Of a stretch of DNA of 43,076 bases, positions 23,365 through 31,576 are shown piece after piece; within the stretch, counting starts at the first letter, position 1, and every line of letters starts with the position of its first letter. Below the pieces are notes generated by a model, which searched no databases, was not told where the DNA came from, and was given only the letters and a program-made list of their open reading frames with translations. The translations under genes were made by a program, and so were the position numbers. Origin of the DNA: Paenibacillus helianthi (GTDB taxonomy: Bacteria; Bacillota; Bacilli; Paenibacillales; Paenibacillaceae); contig NZ_LVWI01000066.1 of assembly GCF_001909055.1 (NCBI RefSeq), positions 1 to 43,076 on the forward strand. Reading direction: 5' to 3'.

Positions 23365-25647
23365 TTACTTGCCTGCGGTTTCCAGAGCGGCTTTGATCGC
23401 TTCTACCACTTTGGCGGAAACTGCCTTCTCATCATCGTTGGAACCGAATGCAGCCGCACGATATCCGTACTTGTGCAGACCAGAACCGGACGAGGTAGTC
23501 TCAATTTCCGCTTTTACAGCCTTTTCAGCGTCAGTCAATTGATTGAGTCCCTTTACTTTGCCTGCATAGTCCAGGAAGTAGAGAACCATGTTCACAGGAA
23601 CACCGTTTTTGACATAGACCATAACATTTACCGACTTGTCAGTACTTACACCAATGAAGGTTCCGTCAAAGTAAGCTGCTTTGTTCGCTTCAGTAACTTC
23701 GGCTTTGCCGTAAGCTCTGTCCACAGCAGCCTTTAGTGCCTTGCTGCTGCTGGTTGCGCCAGATATTGCATCTACTTGCTGAACGCCTTCTCTGGTGCCT
23801 GCGGCAAGGAAGCTGGCTGTCAGCTGAGGAAGGGCTTTTTGTACTTCAACATAAGCGTTTTTACCCAGGTCAACCATATTCATGCCTACACGGGTAAGCG
23901 TTACATTTACGATTTTACCATTACGCAGGGTAACATCAGCTTTGTTGGTTCCTTTATCATAAGCATCACCGTAGGCGGTGAATGTACCGTCTTTATAAGT
24001 GCCTTGAACTTTGGAAGCATTGGTCAAAGCGTCAACCAGAGCTGCCTTTGCTGCTGCAGACAAGGTTTCTTGACCGTTTACATAATCCATTTCTACGCCT
24101 TTGTCCAGCATAGCTGCTGTAAGTTGGTTCACCAGCGTTTTTTGTTCTGGAGTCAGCTTGTCGTCAGCAATCAGCTTGCCGTCGGTTCCAAACAAGCTCA
24201 TTTTAATACCAGTTACCTGGTCTGCTGCTACATCAACAAGCAGCAGGACTTTGGAAGCATTGTCTACACCGGCAAATTTTCCGTCAAAATACTGGCCGGC
24301 TGTTGGAACTTTCAGAGCCTTTTCAAAAGCTCTTTCTACAGCCTGATTCCAGCCGTGGCTGCTTTCGGTAGCGCCGGAAATGCCGTCTACTTTCTCATCA
24401 TAATTAGCGATATAAGAACCATTAGCAAGTAATTTTGCAGTCATTGGTGCATTGGCGTTTACCACTTCGGCATAGGCAGTTGCACCTCTGTCGATCAGGT
24501 TGGTGCCCAGTCTGTACAGCTTTACATCTACCAGCTTGCCGTTGCGGATAATCACATCTGCTCTTTCTACGCCTACGCTTCTTGCAGTACCGTAAGAAGA
24601 ATAGAATCCGTCAATGTAAGCGGAAGTGTTGTTGATGGTAGCGTTTTGTTCAGCATCCCAGAAAGCCTTGATAGCAGCCTTGGATTCTGCTTCGTAGCCG
24701 GCAACTGGCTGAGCGGAAGAACCGTTAGCGAGCAGTACAGGTGTAATTGCCGTAATCGCAGCAGTCTGTTCTGCAGTGTACGCCTTCTCATCCACGAAAC
24801 TTCCATTGGCATTCAGCGGATACAGCTTAACAGCAGTAAGCTTGTTCGCATCGTAGCTGGCGAATACTGCGTATTTGCCTTCTGGATCCACACCCATGTG
24901 GTCTCCGGCAAAATAAGTAGCATCAGCAGGTTTTACCTTAAGCGATCTTTCAAACGCTCTGTCTACCGCCAGCTTCCAGCCGTTGCTGGAGCGTGTTGCG
25001 CCGGAAACAGCATCAACTGCTGCTGCACTGTCTCTGGTTTGACCAAGCAGTCTTTCTTTCATCAAACCGTAAGCCACCCATACGCCGCTGTAATTGTCGC
25101 GTGCATTGACATCGATGATTTTCGGATTGGTTCTCATAAGCTCGATAGCCGTAATCTTGCCATCTTTGATTGTTATTTTAGCGCCTTCAGTACCTTTGGA
25201 GTAAGCGTTACCATAAGCAACGTACACTCCATCCTGATACACAGCTTGTTTTACTGTTACAGGTTTAGCAGTTGCTACCGGTTTGGCTGTAGTAACTGGT
25301 TTAGCTGTAGCAACTGGTTTGGCCGTGGCAGCTGGTTTGGCTGTAGCAACTGGTTTGGCTGTCACTTTTGGCGTTGCTGCCGGTTTGGCTGTAACTGGCT
25401 TAGCTGTCGCTTTTGGTGTTGCAGCCGGTTTAGCTGTCGCTTTTGGCGTTGGTTTCGCTGTTGCTTTCGGTGTTGGCTTAGCCGTTGGCTTTGGCGCAGC
25501 GGCTGGTTTGGCTGTAGCTGCCGGTGCTTCTTCCGATGCTGCTGAAACCGCATCCACCTTCAGGTTCAGAGCTGGTGCATTAATCGTGTACGCAAGTGGT
25601 GCGAGCAGCAAAGCTGCGGTGACTGTCAAAGAAATTAGCTTTTTCAA
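23365..25647 (-). CDS. Exported protein with three FMN_bind units, predicted triple flavoprotein
   Basis: 760 residues. A Sec signal peptide (about 1-37, basic KK then hydrophobic stretch, cleavage near AVSAAS) has no lipobox. Residues about 40-135 are a low-complexity tail of Thr-Ala-Lys-Pro repeats. Three repeats of about 205-210 residues follow. Each begins YxDGxYxAYGxAxxKG and contains DAVSGAT, DGISGAT or DAISGAT, with acceptor threonines near residues 218, 427 and 632. A second beta-rich half starts YFDGxFxGV. D-x-x-S/T-G-A-T is the site where ApbE attaches FMN through a phosphoester. The family serves extracellular electron transfer (Listeria PplA) or RnfG/NqrC-type redox carriers. The start is TTG at 25645-25647, eight bases after AAGGAG. 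The gene is alone, with a long upstream region. No apbE gene is in the window. Confidence 0.85.
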   Translation of the reverse strand: MKKLISLTVTAALLLAPLAYTINAPALNLKVDAVSAASEEAPAATAKPAAAPKPTAKPTPKATAKPTPKATAKPAATPKATAKPVTAKPAATPKVTAKPVATAKPAATAKPVATAKPVTTAKPVATAKPVTVKQAVYQDGVYVAYGNAYSKGTEGAKITIKDGKITAIELMRTNPKIIDVNARDNYSGVWVAYGLMKERLLGQTRDSAAAVDAVSGATRSSNGWKLAVDRAFERSLKVKPADATYFAGDHMGVDPEGKYAVFASYDANKLTAVKLYPLNANGSFVDEKAYTAEQTAAITAITPVLLANGSSAQPVAGYEAESKAAIKAFWDAEQNATINNTSAYIDGFYSSYGTARSVGVERADVIIRNGKLVDVKLYRLGTNLIDRGATAYAEVVNANAPMTAKLLANGSYIANYDEKVDGISGATESSHGWNQAVERAFEKALKVPTAGQYFDGKFAGVDNASKVLLLVDVAADQVTGIKMSLFGTDGKLIADDKLTPEQKTLVNQLTAAMLDKGVEMDYVNGQETLSAAAKAALVDALTNASKVQGTYKDGTFTAYGDAYDKGTNKADVTLRNGKIVNVTLTRVGMNMVDLGKNAYVEVQKALPQLTASFLAAGTREGVQQVDAISGATSSSKALKAAVDRAYGKAEVTEANKAAYFDGTFIGVSTDKSVNVMVYVKNGVPVNMVLYFLDYAGKVKGLNQLTDAEKAVKAEIETTSSGSGLHKYGYRAAAFGSNDDEKAVSAKVVEAIKAALETAGK
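25245..25510 (-). repeat. Coding tandem repeats (Thr-Ala-Lys-Pro)
   Basis: Short units of about 12-18 bases, all variants of a codon string for TAKPxATAKP or AKPTPKA, repeat through this stretch inside the FMN-binding exoprotein gene. The encoded tail is cationic and proline-rich, suitable for a wall-spanning or wall-binding spacer. Such repeats commonly vary in copy number between strains. Confidence 0.75.
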
Positions 25648-26112
25648 TGAGTATTCTCCTTTACCATATCCCCAGTAGTATGTAGCATTTCAAATACAAG
25701 CTTTACCATGCTTATCGTCTCTTCTGTTCTTATGAGGTTCCTCCTTTGTCTTCATAAGACATAAGAGCCCATCCCCCCTCTCCAGTTCGTGCGCGACCCA
25801 TCCCGTGTACGAAAGAATGCATCCATTTTATATGGTCTATACAAAAGGTGAATTAATTCACATAAAAGGATTCAAGCCTGCCAGCGGTAATTTCTGGCTT
25901 GATGGTATCAAATTTATCCTTTGATTCTCTGTATACAAAATCACATACCCTATAAGAAACATCACTATTTCGAAATTAATTCAAAATAGGTACTTTTATT
26001 TCCTCTCATTTTCTCCCATTTACTCCTGGTTATGATAATCATGTGATTCTTTATATTGTATTCTCAATAATGGATGTGATATTTTAAAACGATGTCTATT
26101 GAATAGAAAAGA
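25648..26112. other. Long leader/regulatory region of the FMN-binding exoprotein
   Basis: No gene was seen. On the minus strand a weak -10 TATAAA lies at 25827-25832, with the perfect 14-bp palindrome GTGAATTAATTCAC (25848-25861) at the expected -35 position. A second partial copy, TGAATTAATT, lies about 110 bases further upstream near 25975-25984. The leader between this promoter and the start is about 180 bases, long enough for a structured 5' UTR, but I recognise no riboswitch class in it. Confidence 0.4.
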
Positions 26113-26291
26113 GTCCTAACCTTGCTGTCCCCCCTCCTGCCGGAGTCATTCTCGCTCAAATTGGAACAGTCCCCAATGCCAAGGCCGTCCGGCCCTATCT
26201 GCAAACAATGTATAAGCTGGCCATCGAAGGCCGGGAGCTGCTCGAAGAAGGCGGCGGGCAATCAGACACCTCATTGCAAGACTGGATCTGA
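26113..26291 (+). pseudogene. Orphan C-terminal gene fragment
   Basis: A plus-strand frame of about 58 codons encodes PPPAGVILAQIGTVPNAKAV, then RPYLQTMYKLAIEGRELLEE, and ends at TGA 26289-26291. Codon use and local GC are gene-like, while the flanks are AT-rich. No start codon or ribosome binding site is available after the in-frame upstream stop. It looks like the tail of a gene whose body has been deleted. I cannot name the parent family with confidence. Confidence 0.35.
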
Positions 26292-26309
26292 AAGTCCCCT
26301 TCATATGCT

Positions 26310-26365
26310 TAGAAAATAATACAAGCCGCCTATCCGCATCAAAACATGCGAGTAGAGCGGCTTGT
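26310..26365 (-). terminator. Terminator of the 150-residue hypothetical gene
   Basis: The 9-bp stem ACAAGCCGC (26321-26329) pairs with 26357-26365, and an inner 5-bp stem (CGCAT/ATGCG) continues it. On the minus strand the tail is TATTATTTTC. It lies about 40 bases after the stop. Confidence 0.75.
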
Positions 26366-26405
26366 CAGCCTGATTCCGTAAGGACTCTATGAATGAAAGT
26401 TCGAC

Positions 26406-26858
26406 TCATGCAGTCAACTGTTTGTATTTGGAAGTCAATTCCTCAAACCATTGCTTATCCTGTAACGACAGTGCAAAATCGATTAATTCGGCGATTTCTC
26501 CCGGCTGCAATTCAGGTGAATCGTTGAAACTCACCTCTGCCCATGCCACAGCCTCTCCGTCAGCACCTTCTGCAAAATCATAAGAAAAACGAAGCTTGAT
26601 ATCACTCTCCAAAAATTCGTTCCTCAGGAAGTACAGCACCTCACACATCAGAACCGGCCGGGTATGGTTGTCAAAGATACACTCCATAACCTTGGCCCAG
26701 TAGTGCTGGTTGCTGAGATGCAGCTTGTCATTGGTTAACAGATACTGCTCACCTTGAAAATCATTAACGAACCTCAGTTCAAGCGGCTCCATCTTAAAAA
26801 TCGCCGCGATTTGCTTTCTGGTGATATTCACGATGTCCTGCGTATCCAATCTCATCAT
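26406..26858 (-). CDS. Conserved-looking hypothetical protein
   Basis: 150 residues from the ATG at 26856-26858, which follows GGGGTG by six bases. Another ATG directly follows it. An ATG seven codons upstream has no ribosome binding site. The protein is acidic and mixed alpha/beta in appearance (KQIAAIFKMEPLELRFVNDF, then YWAKVMECIFDNHTRPVLMC, and AVAWAEVSFNDSPELQPGEI), with no signal peptide or membrane segment. I do not recognise the family. It is monocistronic with its own terminator, and the 300 bases upstream are AT-rich. Confidence 0.65.
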   Translation of the reverse strand: MMRLDTQDIVNITRKQIAAIFKMEPLELRFVNDFQGEQYLLTNDKLHLSNQHYWAKVMECIFDNHTRPVLMCEVLYFLRNEFLESDIKLRFSYDFAEGADGEAVAWAEVSFNDSPELQPGEIAELIDFALSLQDKQWFEELTSKYKQLTA

Positions 26859-27106
26859 TTCATACACCCCGTTCCTCATATTTGGGCTTTCCGTACCTTG
26901 TCATCATCACAATAAGGCAATAATTTTAATTAATTTAAAAGTATTATCGTCTATTTTCTGCTGTTTGTTAATGTTTTTTATGAAAATTTTAAAAAAACAT
27001 GTTTCTTAATGTGATGAAATGGTTAATTTATATGTTTTGATTACAATATCGTTACTTTTACAGCCCAAGGAGTCTAAAAGTACTACATCAAGCGATTATT
27101 TCCATA
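26859..27106. other. AT-rich intergenic region
   Basis: Promoter region of the hypothetical gene on one side and run-out of the purine operon on the other. I saw no open frame with gene character and no obvious paired -35/-10 boxes. Confidence 0.4.
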
Positions 27107-27153
27107 GTAAAAATGGGGTATCCCAGTCAAATGAATGACTGTAGACACCCCAT
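27107..27153 (-). terminator. Terminator of the purine/ureide operon
   Basis: Outer 7-bp stem (27113-27119 with 27147-27153), an internal loop, and an inner AGTCA/TGACT stem. On the minus strand the hairpin is followed by TTTTTAC. It sits 23 bases after the adenine deaminase stop and is the only strong terminator in the more than 13 kb from pucR to here. Confidence 0.82.
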
Positions 27154-27175
27154 CGCTCGAACTGGCTATTTTGAA

Positions 27176-28981
27176 CTATACAAACAAGGAAACGAGTTGA
27201 ATTCCCTCTTCCGGCGAAATGCGGACCAAGCCTTTATCGGAGATGCGCAGGGTCGGGATCACCGCCAGCGCAAGCAAGGACAAGGTCATAAAGGCATAGT
27301 TCAACGTACACCCCGAATCATAAAGCGCCTTGCTGATCGCCGCAGATTGTGCCGCTGCAATTTCGAACGGCTCTACGGACATCAGTCCGGCAATAGCCAG
27401 CGGAAAAAGCGTGGTTCCGGTGGCTGTGATTACAGCCACACCGCCCTGAGCTTCAGCTACCGCCCCCGCCGCTGTCGCCATCAGTTCATCATCATTGCCA
27501 ATCACCAGCACATTGTGGCTGTCATGGGCCACGGTCATGGCTATGGCCGCAGGCTCATGGAAGCCGATTCCTGCTACAACACCAACCGATTTGTTGCCGG
27601 TTCCTCTGTGGCGCTCAAAGACAGCTATTTTGCAAAGACCGTTCTCCACTTGCAGTCTTCCTGCTTCTACGGGCAACTGCAGAATAAGCTCCTCTGTCTC
27701 CACATGGTTCTCAATAACACGGATGACCCGTGTTGACAGATTACCAGACTCAATGGGCGCATGGATCACAAAATCCTCAGCCACTGGGAGCTGCGGCAAA
27801 TGAACTGAAGTCAGCACTTCATCAGGATACGTATACGTCTCGAGGGGAGCAGTAATGAACCCATTCTCGGCCACTACAACGCCTGCCGCTATAGTCATCA
27901 CTACATGAACATCCGCCAGATTGCCATCCAGCAAAATCATATCGGCACAGGACCCCGGTGTAATCGAGCCGATATCACGGGCAACTCCAAAGCGCTCAGC
28001 AGTGTTGATCGTCGCCATTTGAAAGGCGGTCACCGGCTTCACCCCTTGAGAGATGGCATGGCGCACCACAAAATCCATATGACCTTCGTCACGCAAGGAT
28101 TCCGAGCTGCGGTCATCGGTCACGAGCAGCATCCGGCGCGGGTCCAGCCCATGCTCCGTGTGTGCGGTAATCGTCTTCGCCACATCATGCCAGGCGGAGC
28201 CGCGGCGCATTTTGGCATACATGCCCAGACGGACGCGTTCGATTACATCCTCGGCCGTGACACACTCATGATCGCCGGTTACGCCAGCGGCCGCGTACAC
28301 CGGAAGCCTCCAATCATTCGAAGGCCAGGTGAAATGCCCATCTACCACCCGGCCTGCGCGCAATGTCGCCTGGATTTCCCCTAGCATTTTTGCATCCCCG
28401 TAAACCACACCGGGGAAGTTCATCACTTCGCCCAGCGCAATAACGTCGTCGCCCCAAGTATAGGCTTCCGCTACCTCGACCGGTCCTATGGAAGCACCGG
28501 TCGTTTCAAATTCCGCACCCGCCGATGGCACACAGGAGGCTACCTGCATATATGCAGCGAGCGGTGTTCCGCGCATCTCCTCCAGCATCAGCTGAATACC
28601 CTTCAGTCCGAACACGTTGGCAATCTCATGCGCGTCGAAGAATCCGCCTGTAGTACCAAGCGGCAACACCGCGCGGGCAAATTCCGTCACCGTCAGCTGC
28701 GTGCTCTCAATATGACAGTGTCCGTCCAGCAGACCCGGAGCCAGATATCTACCGGCGGCTTCAATGACCCGAGTGTTTTCGCCGATCATGTGTGAGACGT
28801 CCTTGCCTACATATGCGATACGTCCGCCCTGAACGGCGACAGACATCCCCTCCAGAATTTCACCAGAGCATACATTGACGAGGGTGCTTCCAGTAACAAC
28901 CAGGGTAGCCGGCAGATCGCCTCGCGCGGTGGCCACAAGATCCGGGACACAATCGGCAAGCGGTTTTCTTTTATATAACAT
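27176..28981 (-). CDS. adeC: Adenine deaminase-family amidohydrolase
   Basis: 601-residue amidohydrolase-superfamily enzyme of the adenine deaminase (AdeC/YerA) type, which hydrolyses adenine to hypoxanthine and ammonia. Metal ligands include DGHCHIEST (His88, His90), FFDAHEIANVFG and TDDRSSES. The C-terminal adenine deaminase domain contains AHDSHNVLVIGNDDELM. The central motif that in E. coli Ade reads DGHCPGL is here DGHFTWPSNDW, followed by GDHECVT, so the substrate pocket may differ. The start is ATG 28979-28981 behind GGGAGGAG; an open frame ten codons longer has no site. It is the last gene of the ureide operon, 57 bases after the aminotransferase gene, and would feed hypoxanthine into urate formation. 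Confidence 0.82.
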   Translation of the reverse strand: MLYKRKPLADCVPDLVATARGDLPATLVVTGSTLVNVCSGEILEGMSVAVQGGRIAYVGKDVSHMIGENTRVIEAAGRYLAPGLLDGHCHIESTQLTVTEFARAVLPLGTTGGFFDAHEIANVFGLKGIQLMLEEMRGTPLAAYMQVASCVPSAGAEFETTGASIGPVEVAEAYTWGDDVIALGEVMNFPGVVYGDAKMLGEIQATLRAGRVVDGHFTWPSNDWRLPVYAAAGVTGDHECVTAEDVIERVRLGMYAKMRRGSAWHDVAKTITAHTEHGLDPRRMLLVTDDRSSESLRDEGHMDFVVRHAISQGVKPVTAFQMATINTAERFGVARDIGSITPGSCADMILLDGNLADVHVVMTIAAGVVVAENGFITAPLETYTYPDEVLTSVHLPQLPVAEDFVIHAPIESGNLSTRVIRVIENHVETEELILQLPVEAGRLQVENGLCKIAVFERHRGTGNKSVGVVAGIGFHEPAAIAMTVAHDSHNVLVIGNDDELMATAAGAVAEAQGGVAVITATGTTLFPLAIAGLMSVEPFEIAAAQSAAISKALYDSGCTLNYAFMTLSLLALAVIPTLRISDKGLVRISPEEGIQLVSLFV

Positions 28982-29037
28982 ATACTTCTCTCCTCCCGTG
29001 GGCATGTACAAACAGCATTATACCGGATAGGATAGCT

Positions 29038-30270
29038 TTATTCCGCATTTGCTTCATATACATCTAATGCCGCCTGAACGCCAAGCCCGCAAGGAGCTGC
29101 ATAGCCGTACCGCAACAGGGCAGCCTCCAGCGCGCCCAGCACACGCAGTACATTATTCTCACGGCAGCTGAAGCCCATGGTGCCAATGCGCCAAATCAGC
29201 CCTTTTAATGGACCGAAAGAGCTGGCAATCTCAATGCCAAAGCGGCTAAGCAGCATCTCCCGCACCGACTCGCCGTCCACCCCTTCCGGAATGAGTACAC
29301 AGGTCACAACCGTCAGCTTGCTCTCCGGGTCCCCGTACAGCTCTAGGCCCATCGCCGTAAGTCCAGCGACCAGAGCCCGTTCGTGCAAGGCATGCCGGGT
29401 ATGCCGCTCCCGAAGCCCTTCTTCCAGTACGAGCCGCACTCCCTCCCGCAGTGCGTAGAGCATGGAGGTCATTTCAGTATGGTGATTCAGCCTCTGTTCG
29501 CTCCAGTAATCCTGCAGCATGCCCAGATCAAAATAATTGCTGCGAACCACTGGCAGCTCACTGCGCTGAACTCCGCCTGTGCGCAATCCGCGTTCTACCT
29601 GTTTACGCTTCATAAGTTTGGCTTCGGCGCGCTCATTATAGGTTACCGGCGCCATGCCTGAAGGAATGGACAGGCATTTCTGAGTGCCGCCGATAACGGC
29701 ATCCAGCATCCAGGCATCCGTCTCCACCGGCACTCCGCCAATAGTCGCCACAGCATCCACAATCAGCAGCGCATCGTGCTCACGGCAGGCCCGCCCAATC
29801 CCGGCCAGCGGCTGCACCCGTCCAGTCGAGGTCTCGCCATGAACCATGGCAACCACGTCAGGTTGGAAGCTCTTGATCGCGGTGATGACTTCTTCCGGCG
29901 TAAATACACTGCCCCAGGTTTTCTCGATCGTGAATACCTCGGCACCGCAGCGTTCGGCGATCTCATGCAGCAGATGGCCGAACCGCCCATAGATCGGAAT
30001 CAGCACACGGTCACCCGGAGCGATCAGGCTGACCATTACCGCTTCAATACCGGAGCGAGAGGTACCGTCTACGGGATAAGCCCATTTATTCTCCGTTGCG
30101 AACAGCTCGCGCAACATCCCCATCGTCTCATTCATAATGTCTGTAAATTCAGGATCGAATTGTCCGAGTACCGGAAAAGACATCGCCCGCAGCACGCGCG
30201 GATCGACTTCCACCGGTCCGGGGGTCATAATGCACCGCAGGGATGGCGACAAATCTTCGTACCGCTTCAT
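29038..30270 (-). CDS. pucG: (S)-ureidoglycine-glyoxylate aminotransferase
   Basis: 410-residue class V PLP aminotransferase, close to PucG. The PLP lysine is Lys198 in GGTQKCLSIPSG. The N-terminus has MTPGPVEVDPRVLRAM, and GETSTGR and VDAVATIGGVP are also typical. PucG transfers the amino group of ureidoglycine to glyoxylate, giving oxalurate and glycine, so nitrogen from allantoate is recovered. The chosen ATG (30268-30270) lies eight bases after GGGAG. Earlier in-frame ATGs would overlap the preceding gene and are badly spaced. It is placed directly after the allantoate amidohydrolase, which makes its substrate. Confidence 0.9.
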   Translation of the reverse strand: MKRYEDLSPSLRCIMTPGPVEVDPRVLRAMSFPVLGQFDPEFTDIMNETMGMLRELFATENKWAYPVDGTSRSGIEAVMVSLIAPGDRVLIPIYGRFGHLLHEIAERCGAEVFTIEKTWGSVFTPEEVITAIKSFQPDVVAMVHGETSTGRVQPLAGIGRACREHDALLIVDAVATIGGVPVETDAWMLDAVIGGTQKCLSIPSGMAPVTYNERAEAKLMKRKQVERGLRTGGVQRSELPVVRSNYFDLGMLQDYWSEQRLNHHTEMTSMLYALREGVRLVLEEGLRERHTRHALHERALVAGLTAMGLELYGDPESKLTVVTCVLIPEGVDGESVREMLLSRFGIEIASSFGPLKGLIWRIGTMGFSCRENNVLRVLGALEAALLRYGYAAPCGLGVQAALDVYEANAE

Positions 30271-30292
30271 GATCATCTCTCCCTCTATAGGT

Positions 30293-31576
30293 TCAGCTTT
30301 CCTCATAGGCAAGCTTATATAATAATGCTGTCAGAACATCCAGCCCAGCCGCCAGCTCTTCCGGTGAGGAGTATTCTTCCGGAGAATGGCTGATCCCCGC
30401 CCGGCTGGGGACAAAAATCATCGCCGCCGGACACCTTGGTGCGAACAGCTGGGCATCATGCCCCGCTCCGCTCACCATACTGCGGAAGCTTCTCCCCTGC
30501 TCCTGGCAGATGTGTTCAAGGGCTTCACAGAGCGCCGGGTTCATCGGCGCGGGAGACGTAGCCAGCGTCTGCTCAAGCTCAAGCTTAAGCCCGCGCCGGG
30601 CCGCAATCTCTCCGAACTTTGTCATGACCCGGGAACAGAAGCTCTCCAGCCGCTCTGCCTCACTGTGGCGGATATCCAGCGTGAACTGCACTTCGCCCGG
30701 GATCACATTCGAGGTTCCCGGAAAAACTTCCAGCCTGCCGGTAGTGGCTACCAGCGGCTCTCCCGCTTCCACAGCAAACTGCTCAAGCGCAGACAGCATC
30801 TCCGCTGTACCGGCAAGCGCATCCTGGCGCAGCCCCATCGGCGTTGTTCCGGCATGATTCGCGGTTCCAATGACTCTGGCAGTGAATCGTCTTTGGCCAA
30901 CAATCGCCTGCACCACCCCGATTTGCTGAGCGGACTGCTCCAGAATGATTCCCTGCTCGATATGCAGTTCGACATACATCCCGATGTCGTCTCTTCGGGC
31001 GGAATTCATAAGGCGGTCACCCTGATCATCATGATCAGTCCGGCTCCCCTGGTTTGGTAGGCCGCAGGACTCCATCGCCGCCATGAGTGTAATCCCCTCC
31101 AGATCAGAAACAGACTCTGCCACGCTTCCGTTATATAGGCCCGTCACATTCCCGGAACCCCAGAACGTCAGCGGAAAGCGGCTCCCCTCCTCCTCACAGA
31201 ACGCAGCAACCTCCAGCGTCCGCAGCGGCGGCCCAAAAGTTACTGCCAAATAGTGCATCGCGGTGACAGCAGCCGCTACTCCATACGCTCCGTCATATTT
31301 GCCTCCGTTCACCACGGTGTCGATATGGGAGCCGGTAAGGATGACTTTATCGGAATCCTGTGATCCGCTCAGCCGTCCAAAGACATTACCTACTGGATCC
31401 GTATGAACCTCCAGGCCGACCACAGCCATTTTTTCCTGCAAAAAATGCTGTGCCCTGCTCCACTCCGGCGTATATAACAGGCGGGTAACACCCGGCCCCG
31501 GAGTGCTGAACGCTGCCAATTCCTCGAGCAGCTCCAGCATATCCGTAGCCGGTGCGTGCAGGAACGGCCTCTTCAT
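30293..31576 (-). CDS. pucF: Allantoate amidohydrolase (M20/AllC type)
   Basis: 427-residue M20-family zinc amidohydrolase of the allantoate amidohydrolase/beta-ureidopropionase group. Metal ligands are visible in GSHIDTVVNGGKYDG, in FCEEEGSRF and in ELHIEQG; the dimerisation-domain motif is ANHAGTTPM, and SGAGHDAQ completes the site. It converts allantoate to ureidoglycine, CO2 and ammonia. A stretch of about 15 residues (NQGSRTDHDDQGDRLMNSAR) looks like an insertion. The start ATG overlaps the allantoinase stop (ATGA) without a strong site of its own, so it is expected to be translated by coupling. N-carbamoyl amino acid hydrolysis is an alternative activity in this family, but the neighbours favour allantoate. 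Confidence 0.88.
   Translation of the reverse strand: MKRPFLHAPATDMLELLEELAAFSTPGPGVTRLLYTPEWSRAQHFLQEKMAVVGLEVHTDPVGNVFGRLSGSQDSDKVILTGSHIDTVVNGGKYDGAYGVAAAVTAMHYLAVTFGPPLRTLEVAAFCEEEGSRFPLTFWGSGNVTGLYNGSVAESVSDLEGITLMAAMESCGLPNQGSRTDHDDQGDRLMNSARRDDIGMYVELHIEQGIILEQSAQQIGVVQAIVGQRRFTARVIGTANHAGTTPMGLRQDALAGTAEMLSALEQFAVEAGEPLVATTGRLEVFPGTSNVIPGEVQFTLDIRHSEAERLESFCSRVMTKFGEIAARRGLKLELEQTLATSPAPMNPALCEALEHICQEQGRSFRSMVSGAGHDAQLFAPRCPAAMIFVPSRAGISHSPEEYSSPEELAAGLDVLTALLYKLAYEES

Noticed and set aside
25245..25510. CRISPR-like array
   Set aside because: The repeat units are in-frame codon repeats of a protein tail, with no unique spacers.
23776..25545. Cys/Phe-rich plus-strand frames opposite the FMN-binding protein gene
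   Set aside because: Their low-complexity composition mirrors the antisense of repeat codons (AKP and GAT) and they lack start signals.
25648..25830. Riboswitch in the long leader of the FMN-binding protein gene, for example an FMN or cyclic-di-GMP aptamer
   Set aside because: None of the conserved core sequences of these classes could be found; only short local hairpins are present.
26028..26050. Possible Fur box (TTATGATAATCATGTGA)
   Set aside because: Only one half of the 7-1-7 repeat matches well, and it lies about 380 bases from the flavoprotein start, outside the likely promoter.
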